DNA of 30,196 nucleotides from Beijerinckiaceae bacterium (lineage in GTDB: Bacteria > Pseudomonadota > Alphaproteobacteria > Rhizobiales > Beijerinckiaceae). The position numbers were made by a program, and so were the translations under genes. The stretch spans positions 1 through 30,196 of the forward strand of contig CANCSY010000016.1 of assembly GCA_947380915.1 (NCBI GenBank), in the 5' to 3' direction. Of the stretch, positions 16,884 through 22,919 are shown piece after piece. Under the pieces are notes generated by a model, which did not search any database, was not told where the DNA came from, and worked only from the letters and a program-made list of their open reading frames with translations. Every line of letters begins with the position of its first letter. The stretch's first letter is position 1.

Positions 16884-17720
16884 TCAGGCTTGCAGGTAAA
16901 GGTCGTTGTTTTCGAAACCACGGCGCGCTTCTCCGCTCGCCATGCGACATGGATCGTCTGCTGCCGAGGGCGCAGCCTTATAGACGAGGCAATCGATGGC
17001 GCCCGGGGCGTAATGCGCGCCAGGGGCGATCGGATGCGGGCAATTCGACACGGCGACAAGCAGATCGAGTTCCGCGCGCAAGTCGACGAAATCGCCTTCT
17101 GTCACCAACCCGTCACGCCACTGCGCTCGTCCGTCAATCATGGAGACGGGCGCAAAGAACGTGATGACTGGCGCTATATCTCTGCGGCCGAGCCCATGTT
17201 TGCCTGCGGCAAGAATCATGTTTTCCGATGTCGAGCGCAAGGTCGCATCACCATAGGCGCGCGCATTGGAGGCGGGGGTCGAACCACCCATAATGGCGTC
17301 ATGGGCGCAGCACGTGTCCTCGATGATGGAGAAGAGCACGCGGCCCATGTCGGAGAACAAGACGCGGCCTTTGCGCAGATTGCTCGTCCACTGGATCTTA
17401 ACGGTATCCGCGCTGTTGTAGCGCTCGGAGGTGTCATGTGCGTTCCAGGCGAACAGCGAGACGCCCTGCGTTCCTGATGTGTTGAGGATGCGCAACGCCT
17501 CGCCGCGACGAATGACCTTCGTCCAGTACCATCCGCCCGGAATGGTCTCGCGATGACGAATGGCGTCATCCGCAAGTGGTGCGCCGGCGCGTGTCGTTGG
17601 TGGCGGCAGGTGGCGCGGCGTCACGCCGTCGCCCGCTTGCTTGAGCCCCTCATAGCGGGCGCGATTGGCGGCGATGATCGCCAGTGTATCGGCTTGGGGT
17701 GCGGGACGAGAAAAGCTCAT
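16884..17720 (-). CDS. carboxyguanidine deiminase subunit (DUF1989; urea amidolyase-associated protein 1)
   Basis: This 278-residue protein is the longer DUF1989 partner. After about 50 residues of N-terminal extension come G-G-W-Y-W-T-K-V-I-R-R-G-E at about 62-74, N-T-S-G-T-Q-G-V-S-L-F-A-W-N (80-93), H-D-T-S-E-R-Y-N-S-A-D-T (95-106), D-T-C-C-A-H-D-A (135-142) and a late N-C-P-H-P-I-A-P-G. The blocks parallel those of the neighbouring DUF1989 gene, as expected for a heteromeric enzyme built from paralogous subunits. The ATG follows AGGAAT and overlaps the ATPase stop (ATGA). Role by family knowledge: with the shorter subunit, hydrolyses carboxyguanidine to allophanate in guanidine degradation. 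Older annotation pipelines label it an aminomethyltransferase-like protein, which context does not support. Confidence 0.87.
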   Translation of the reverse strand: MSFSRPAPQADTLAIIAANRARYEGLKQAGDGVTPRHLPPPTTRAGAPLADDAIRHRETIPGGWYWTKVIRRGEALRILNTSGTQGVSLFAWNAHDTSERYNSADTVKIQWTSNLRKGRVLFSDMGRVLFSIIEDTCCAHDAIMGGSTPASNARAYGDATLRSTSENMILAAGKHGLGRRDIAPVITFFAPVSMIDGRAQWRDGLVTEGDFVDLRAELDLLVAVSNCPHPIAPGAHYAPGAIDCLVYKAAPSAADDPCRMASGEARRGFENNDLYLQA

Positions 17721-18553
17721 GGCGCTATTCCTGTCTTGGCCGGGTCGTCCCGGGGTTCATCGGACAGCGGCTGCGGGTCGTCCCGGCCGGTTTGGAAGGG
17801 AGCAAGTGGAGTTGGCCGACGCCTTGGCCAGATCTCGAGATCCTGCGTGATCGTCGCGCCATAGCGCCCTCCGTCGCTGGGCTCATTGCGTCGACGATCA
17901 AAGGCGATCACGCGGGTGGCCAGCCGGAAAGCCTCGGAAAGATCATGGGTGACCATGACGATGGTCAAGGCGCGATCATTCCAGAGCTTGCGCATGAGCA
18001 CATGGATGTCTGCGCGGATGCCCGGGTCCAGCGCACCGAATGGCTCATCCAGCAACAGCACCTTTGGACGCGCCATGAGTGCCTGCGCCAGCGCCAGACG
18101 TTGTTGCATGCCGCCCGACAATTGGGCGGGATATTTGTCTTCCGCCTTTGATAGGCCAACGGCGGCTATCAATTCCTGCGCAAGATCGCGTGCGGTCTGG
18201 CGCTCGGCGCCGAACAGTCTTCCAAGCAGCTTTCCCGCGCCTGAACGCGCCTGAAGTTCGGCGCCGATCATCACATTGCCGAGAACCGTGAGATGGGGAA
18301 ATACCGAATATTTCTGAAACACGACGCCGCGATCAGCGGTCGGTTCTGCGGAAAGCTCCTCACCGGCAAGTTTTATCACGCCTCGGCTCGGACGTTCCTC
18401 GGAGAGCAACATCTTCAGAAAGGTCGTTTTGCCGCAGCCGGAAGGGCCGACCAGCGCCACGAAGGCGCGTTGCTCGATCGTCAGGTTGAGTTGCTCGAGA
18501 ACAACCGTATCCCCATATTCCTTCCAGACATTGCAGACTTCGATCAGGCTCAT
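17717..18553 (-). CDS. guanidine ABC transporter ATP-binding protein (urea-carboxylase-region type)
   Basis: This is a 278-residue ATPase of the nitrate/sulfonate/taurine (SsuB/TauB) class. Walker A G-P-S-G-C-G-K-T is at 36-43; signature L-S-G-G-M-Q-Q-R; Walker B V-L-L-L-D-E-P-F-G-A-L-D; H-loop T-H-D-L-S-E-A. A proline- and arginine-rich tail of about 50 residues follows the core. The ATG at 18553 overlaps the permease stop (ATGA); the open frame upstream to 18838 is a shadow of the permease gene. Energises import by the permease and binding protein encoded just upstream. Guanidine as substrate is inferred from the riboswitch and co-transcribed enzymes. Confidence 0.9.
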   Translation of the reverse strand: MSLIEVCNVWKEYGDTVVLEQLNLTIEQRAFVALVGPSGCGKTTFLKMLLSEERPSRGVIKLAGEELSAEPTADRGVVFQKYSVFPHLTVLGNVMIGAELQARSGAGKLLGRLFGAERQTARDLAQELIAAVGLSKAEDKYPAQLSGGMQQRLALAQALMARPKVLLLDEPFGALDPGIRADIHVLMRKLWNDRALTIVMVTHDLSEAFRLATRVIAFDRRRNEPSDGGRYGATITQDLEIWPRRRPTPLAPFQTGRDDPQPLSDEPRDDPAKTGIAP

Positions 18554-19371
18554 GCGGAAGCCCTCGCTTCTGCGAACCATGGAAACGCCCGCCGCTGAAG
18601 CACGCGCAGTCCGTAGTCCATCATGAAAGCCAGCAATGTGATCCAGGCGACATAGGGCAGGATCACATCCATCGCGAGATAGCGGCGCACAAGAAAGATG
18701 CGGTATCCAAGCCCGGCTTCCGCCGCGATGGCCTCGGCTGCGATCAGGAAAAGCCAGGCGGGACCGATCTGCAAGCGCAGGGAATCGATCAAACGAGGCA
18801 GGATCTGCGGCAGGATCACCCGTAGGGTCAGCGTCCATGTGGAGGCGCCCAGGGTCTGCGCCTTGATCAATTGCTGGCGCGGAATGTCGGCCGTGCGCAT
18901 GGCCACGTCACGGATCAGCGGGGGCGTGACGCCGATGGCGATAAGGGTGATCTTCGCGGCTTCGCCCAGGCCCACCGTAATGAACAGAATTGGGAGGACC
19001 GCGAGCGGCGGCACCATGGAGAATGTATCGACAAAGGTGCTGAACAGCGCGCGGGGATAGGGCAGCAGCCCAATGGCGAGCCCAGCCACAATTGCGAGTG
19101 TGATCGAGATGGCGAGGCTGATGGCCAGACGCTCAAGACTTGCGAATGTGTCCTTCAGCATCAGGATTTCGTCAGTGCGGGCGTCAGTGGTGAAGGCCAT
19201 GCGATCAATGGCGTCGGCGATGGAGCTGAGCGCAGGAAGGAGCTTGTCCGCGGGATTGTCGGCAAGCCTGATGGCGGACGCCGTGATATAGGTGAGAAAG
19301 ACCAGAAAGAAGGGCGTTAGCGCCAGCAGAAGCACCAGTCCCTTGGGAGGATGCCGATTGATCATTCGCAT
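18550..19371 (-). CDS. guanidine ABC transporter permease (urea-carboxylase-region type)
   Basis: This 273-residue permease of the SsuC/TauC class has about six hydrophobic segments. The conserved cytoplasmic loop for ATPase contact reads A-Q-T-L-G-A-S-T-W-T-L-T-L-R-V-I-L-P. Another typical block is F-S-M-V-P-P-L-A-V-L-P-I-L-F. The start at 19371 (second ATG at 19365) has only a weak ribosome binding site, which fits lower expression than the binding protein. It follows the binding-protein gene after 63 bp containing a GC-rich hairpin and overlaps the ATPase start by four bases. Confidence 0.9.
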   Translation of the reverse strand: MRMINRHPPKGLVLLLALTPFFLVFLTYITASAIRLADNPADKLLPALSSIADAIDRMAFTTDARTDEILMLKDTFASLERLAISLAISITLAIVAGLAIGLLPYPRALFSTFVDTFSMVPPLAVLPILFITVGLGEAAKITLIAIGVTPPLIRDVAMRTADIPRQQLIKAQTLGASTWTLTLRVILPQILPRLIDSLRLQIGPAWLFLIAAEAIAAEAGLGYRIFLVRRYLAMDVILPYVAWITLLAFMMDYGLRVLQRRAFPWFAEARASA

Positions 19372-19404
19372 GGCGACGCCGCTTTGATTTTTCTTGGACG
19401 GTCT

Positions 19405-19427
19405 GGGAGGCGGAACCGCCGCCTCCC
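19405..19427 (-). promoter_or_regulatory. intercistronic hairpin between binding-protein and permease genes
   Basis: On the minus-strand mRNA GGGAGGCGG pairs with CCGCCTCCC (9 bp, all G-C but one) around a 5-nt loop. It starts a few bases after the binding-protein stop codon. No U-tract follows, so it is not a standard terminator. Such hairpins typically protect the upstream message from 3' exonucleases and raise binding-protein yield over membrane subunits. Confidence 0.6.
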
Positions 19428-19434
19428 AATGGGA

Positions 19435-20535
19435 TCAGAGCTTACCCGCGGCAGCTGCGCTCATATAGGAGTCTGTGAAGCGAAACTTCACATTCTTCTT
19501 GTCGCCGAGGACTTTGCCATCGGCGAGTTCGATCCCGACAACATCCACGGACTTTGCATTATTTCCAAGTAGCTTGTGGTCGAAGAGGAAGCGCCTGACC
19601 TTGTCCATGGTTGCGCCGATTTCGGCCCCCTTGGTGAAGGCGCTGGCTGCGGCGGGGGTGTCAAAGAGCTTGGTGGCGGCAAGTTGCGCGTCGAAACCGG
19701 CGAGATCAGTGCCAGAGGCCTTGCCCATGGCTTCGCGCGCCGCCTTGCCTTCCGGTGATTGGGCCACCATCAGAGCGAGCGTCTCATACCAGATGCCCAC
19801 GAGCGCCTTTCCGAAATCTGGATTGTCCTTGAGGGTCTCTGTGTTGGCGACGGTTAGGTCGATGATTTCGCCGGGTATCTGGGAGGAATCAAAGACCTTG
19901 CGCGCCGCCTTGTCAGCCATGACTTCCTCGACGATCGGATTCCAGGTCACGACCGATGTGACCTGCTTTGTCTTCCATGCGCCAGCCATGTCCGCGTCTG
20001 AAGTATTGACCACCTTCACGTCCTTCTCTTTCAAACCGATAGTGGAGAGGGCGCGGGCGAGGAGGTAGTGCGAGACGGAAAACTCCACGAGATTGACCTT
20101 CTGACCCTTGATGTCCGCCAGTTTGGCCTTGTTCTTGAGGATCACCGCATCATTGCCGTTCGAGAAGTCTCCAACGATCAGCGCTGTCGTGTCGACGCCG
20201 CCGACCGCAGGGGTGGATAGCGCATCCATGTTGGTTACCGTCAGCGCATCAAAGCCGCCTGCGGTATATTGATTGATGGACTCGACATAATCGTTCACCT
20301 GCACGACATCGATCTTGATGCCATACTTATCGGCCCATTTTTTCACGATGCCGGTTTCCGCCGCATATTGCCAGGGCATCCAGCCGACATAGATGGTCCA
20401 TGCAAGCTTGAAGTCTTTCTTGGGCGCGGCGATTGCTGCGCTGGAGAAAGGCAGCACCGTGACGGCGCCTAGCCCGGCCATCAACACGGCCGTGGCTGTG
20501 CCGCGCAGCACCTGTCGGAGAGATTTGGATTTCAT
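19435..20535 (-). CDS. guanidine ABC transporter substrate-binding protein (urea-carboxylase-region, NMT1/SsuA-like)
   Basis: This 366-residue periplasmic binding protein has an N-terminal signal peptide (basic start, hydrophobic core, A-I-A-A cleavage near residue 41). Mature sequence begins with F-K-L-A-W-T-I-Y-V-G-W-M-P-W-Q-Y, characteristic of the binding proteins encoded beside urea/guanidine carboxylases; later T-N-M-D-A-L and V-T-W-N-P-I-V-E-E-V fit the same group. I use the ATG at 20535 because GGAG sits 9 nt upstream; an in-frame ATG at 20550 would place that GGAG inside the coding region. It is the first gene after the guanidine-I riboswitch. The ribosome binding site is covered by a leader hairpin (20540-20574). 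Confidence 0.92.
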   Translation of the reverse strand: MKSKSLRQVLRGTATAVLMAGLGAVTVLPFSSAAIAAPKKDFKLAWTIYVGWMPWQYAAETGIVKKWADKYGIKIDVVQVNDYVESINQYTAGGFDALTVTNMDALSTPAVGGVDTTALIVGDFSNGNDAVILKNKAKLADIKGQKVNLVEFSVSHYLLARALSTIGLKEKDVKVVNTSDADMAGAWKTKQVTSVVTWNPIVEEVMADKAARKVFDSSQIPGEIIDLTVANTETLKDNPDFGKALVGIWYETLALMVAQSPEGKAAREAMGKASGTDLAGFDAQLAATKLFDTPAAASAFTKGAEIGATMDKVRRFLFDHKLLGNNAKSVDVVGIELADGKVLGDKKNVKFRFTDSYMSAAAAGKL

Positions 20536-20539
20536 GATC

Positions 20540-20574
20540 GCCAACTCCATCGCTGTTGATTGTCTGGAATTGGC
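20540..20574 (-). promoter_or_regulatory. leader hairpin sequestering the ribosome binding site (expression platform candidate)
   Basis: On the minus-strand RNA GCCAAUUCCA (20574-20565) pairs over 10 bp, with one G-U, to UGGAGUUGGC (20549-20540), which contains the GGAG ribosome binding site of the binding-protein gene. The loop is 15 nt. It lies just downstream of the guanidine-I aptamer, so ligand binding could control translation by releasing this hairpin. Confidence 0.6.
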
Positions 20575-20597
20575 ATAACCCGAGTGACGCCAAATCC

Positions 20598-20714
20598 GGC
20601 CACTGAGGTCTCCCGGGATTTTGCCCCGCCGTGCTCCCTGCGGATGTCTCCCGCAGGGATGGCGGCTCTCGGACCAGCGCCTCTCAACGAGACCGGAACC
20701 CTAGCCACCAACTC
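20598..20714 (-). promoter_or_regulatory. guanidine-I riboswitch (ykkC RNA)
   Basis: Read on the minus strand, the conserved blocks of the guanidine-I aptamer occur in order: CUAGGGUUCCG (20704-20694), CUGGUCCGAGAG, then ACGGCGGG, CAAAA and CCCGGGAGA (ending about 20609). The arm between them carries a perfect apical stem CCCUGCGG/CCGCAGGG (20658-20651 with 20643-20636) on top of a GCCGCC/GGCGG pairing. A closing P1 helix can form between GGCUA (20706-20702) and UGGCC (20602-20598). This RNA class binds free guanidinium and switches on guanidine export or degradation genes. Here it precedes the binding-protein gene of the carboxylase operon, identifying the operon as guanidine-responsive rather than urea-responsive. 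A possible extended -10 (TGGTATGTA) lies just upstream at about 20735-20743. Confidence 0.93.
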
Positions 20715-20985
20715 ATGCGACAGACCAAGCAACTTACATACCAGTTCAAGAACCCATGAAACGTGGATGGCTTCAGCTCGGCGATCGCTGAAGGTGGGTG
20801 TTTTTTTTGCATCATGAGTAAAGATTCAGCAGGTCGGCGTTGAGGGACCGCTTTGTAACCAGGAAGCTATGGGCTTTGCTATTCGCCTGGTCGGCCAACG
20901 CGATAGGGAGGGGTGGTTCAAAGCTATGCCTGAAGCTTCGGCCCCTCGCGTCGCCAGATACGGATCCCCCGTTTGGCATTTTTTC

Positions 20986-21243
20986 TTATGCAGTGGGTGC
21001 TGGCGAAACTGGATCACTTGCTACCGATGAAAACTCATAATTCAAAGAACCGTCGCCGTTGAAGATATAGTTCTGGCTCGTGCTAAAAAAATCGACCAGT
21101 AGATCTAAGGCATCTGCCGCATCGATATCTCCAAGAGATCTCTGCTCCAAGGCCAGATCGATTGCTTTTTCAGCATTGAAGTTGCCATCGCGGTCAAATG
21201 GCGTTTGACCCTCGACTACGGCGGTGGGCGTTTCCTGACGCAT
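20986..21243 (-). CDS. small hypothetical protein with EF-hand-like loops
   Basis: This is an acidic 85-residue protein. The ATG at 21243 is chosen because GGAGG stands 7 nt upstream; an earlier in-frame start would add ten residues without a site. Two segments look like calcium-binding loops: F-D-R-D-G-N-F-N-A-E-K-A (about 15-26) and F-N-G-D-G-S-L-N-Y-E-F (about 60-70), each with the D-G turn and a following acidic residue. There is no signal peptide or membrane span. It is monocistronic on the minus strand, upstream of the guanidine operon but separated from it by the riboswitch leader region. Family not recognised; the EF-hand reading is an inference from spacing of acidic residues. Confidence 0.6.
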   Translation of the reverse strand: MRQETPTAVVEGQTPFDRDGNFNAEKAIDLALEQRSLGDIDAADALDLLVDFFSTSQNYIFNGDGSLNYEFSSVASDPVSPAPTA

Positions 21244-21712
21244 TGAAATGCCTCCGTAACGTGGGCGCGACAAAATGTCCTACGGGCCAAAATTGCTTTG
21301 GATCGCCAAGGGTCAAAAATAACCACACTCGAAGCAGCGCAATAACGATTGTCCCACGACATGCTTAATCTTGGCAATTAACAGCAAGTTATCTCGAATG
21401 CCCCCTATGACAGAGCATGGAGCAGCATGAGGGGGCGATCCTTTGGGGTGAAAGAGGCCGGATTGCAAAGCTGGCTGTCCACCGGGTTAGCGATCTCACC
21501 GAGCCGGGCTCGCTCGCCTTTGAGACCGCACGTCCAGTGCTCTCTAAACTGCTGAAAGCGGCGACCGCCGAACGCGACATCAAGTCAATCGCGTATCAGA
21601 TCAAGTCAGCACGCTTCATCGCTCAATCTATGACTTTCAGCTTGGCTAGGTGATGCATTCGACCCTGCGGCTCAGTTTCTCAGCGATGGGAGAAGTCAAT
21701 TTATCGAAAATT
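21244..21712. other. intergenic region with no confident gene
   Basis: About 470 bp between the EF-hand-like gene and the efflux operon promoter. A 78-codon plus-strand frame (21417-21653) has no ribosome binding site of note and no recognised family. An imperfect hairpin with CCCCCT/AGGGGG arms lies at about 21400-21435. It may be residual mobile-element sequence, but nothing decisive is visible. Confidence 0.4.
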
Positions 21713-21736
21713 CTGACGATTATTGACATTCGTCAG
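21713..21736. promoter_or_regulatory. inverted repeat over efflux promoter, probable TetR operator
   Basis: CTGACGA, 10 bp, TCGTCAG is a perfect 7-bp inverted repeat centred 46 bp before the adaptor start codon at 21771. The spacer holds TTGACA (21723-21728), and AATTTT follows 17 bp later, giving a promoter-like pair. Binding of the TetR encoded at the end of this operon would block this promoter. Confidence 0.5.
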
Positions 21737-21770
21737 TCATCATGGAATTTTGAGCCATCCCAGCTCGACA

Positions 21771-22889
21771 ATGGCCCCGACAATGATCCGCACCCCCAAT
21801 CCAGCCGAACGCGCCCGACTGCGGCCCATGCTGGCCCTCAGCGCCCTTCTGTTGCTGACCGGCTGCGAGGAAGCCGCCAGGAAACAGGCGGAGGTGGTGC
21901 GGCCGGTGCTGGTGGCGACCATCCATTACAAACCTCAGGTCCTGGATCGCACCCTTGTCGGCGTAGTCAGGCCACGCATCGAAACCGATCTTGGCTTTCG
22001 CGTCGCGGGCAAAGTCGCGCGGCGGCTGGTCGAGGTGGGGGACATGGTCGAACAGGGCCAGCCGCTGGCTGCGCTTGATGGCGTGGATCTGCGCCTGCAA
22101 GCGGAACAGGCGGAGGCCGAGGAACGGGCCGCCCGGGGCGCGCTTGATCAGGCTGCGGCGGCGGAGGAGCGCGCAAAGGGGCTTCGCGGTGGAGGCTGGT
22201 CAACGGACGCCCAGATCGAGCTGACGCGGGCGGCGGGAGACGAGGCGCGTGCACGTCTGCTGCGCGCCCAGCGCGGGGTAGAATTGACGAAAAACAGCCT
22301 GTCCTACGCCACGCTCCTCGCCGATGGCCCGGGCGTCGTCACGGCGACCCTCGTCGAGCCCGGCCAGGTGCTGGCGGCGGGCCAGACCGCCGTACGTGTG
22401 GCGCGCGCGACGGAGCGTGAGGTGGTCGTGTCCCTGCCCGAAGCCCTTGTGGCGAGCGCCAGAGACAGCGCCGCCTTCGTGTCGCTCTGGACGTCGCCCG
22501 ACAGGAAATATGCGGCGAAGCTGCGGGAGCTGGCGCCCTCCGCCGATCCGGTCACGCGCACTTTTCTCGGCCGCTTCTCCATCTCCGACGCGGGCGATGA
22601 CATGCGCCTTGGCATGACCGCCACCCTGACCCTCTCGGAAAACGGCGGCGCACCGGTGGCCCGCGTGCCCCTTTCGGCCCTGTTCAATCAAGGCGCCGGG
22701 CCAGCGCTTTATGTGGTGAATGAACAGGCCAATGGCCTCACCCTCAAGAAGGTGACGGTCAGATCCTATGGCGCGCAGGAGGTGGAGATCACGGGCGGCG
22801 TCGCCGAGGGCGCGCAGGTCGTCACCCTTGGCGTGCAGAAACTCGATCCTTCGCAAAAGATCAGGATCGTGTCTGCCCTGGCCTTCTGA
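21771..22889 (+). CDS. RND efflux transporter periplasmic adaptor subunit (lipoprotein)
   Basis: This 372-residue membrane-fusion protein bridges the RND pump to an outer-membrane channel. A lipobox L-L-T-G-C follows the hydrophobic segment L-A-L-S-A-L-L-L-L. Next come the lipoyl half-motif G-F-R-V-A-G-K-V, the long helical hairpin rich in Ala, Glu and Arg, the second lipoyl half with G-P-G-V-V-T-A-T-L-V-E-P-G-Q-V-L, and the beta-barrel segment G-M-T-A-T-L-T-L. The start is uncertain: ATG at 21771 or 21783, neither with a clear ribosome binding site; the TTG at 21723 overlaps the probable promoter and is rejected. It lies 30 bp before the pump gene. The substrate class is unknown. Confidence 0.9.
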   Translation: MAPTMIRTPNPAERARLRPMLALSALLLLTGCEEAARKQAEVVRPVLVATIHYKPQVLDRTLVGVVRPRIETDLGFRVAGKVARRLVEVGDMVEQGQPLAALDGVDLRLQAEQAEAEERAARGALDQAAAAEERAKGLRGGGWSTDAQIELTRAAGDEARARLLRAQRGVELTKNSLSYATLLADGPGVVTATLVEPGQVLAAGQTAVRVARATEREVVVSLPEALVASARDSAAFVSLWTSPDRKYAAKLRELAPSADPVTRTFLGRFSISDAGDDMRLGMTATLTLSENGGAPVARVPLSALFNQGAGPALYVVNEQANGLTLKKVTVRSYGAQEVEITGGVAEGAQVVTLGVQKLDPSQKIRIVSALAF

Positions 22890-22919
22890 TCCGCCCCATT
22901 CCGCCTTTTCACGAGACAT

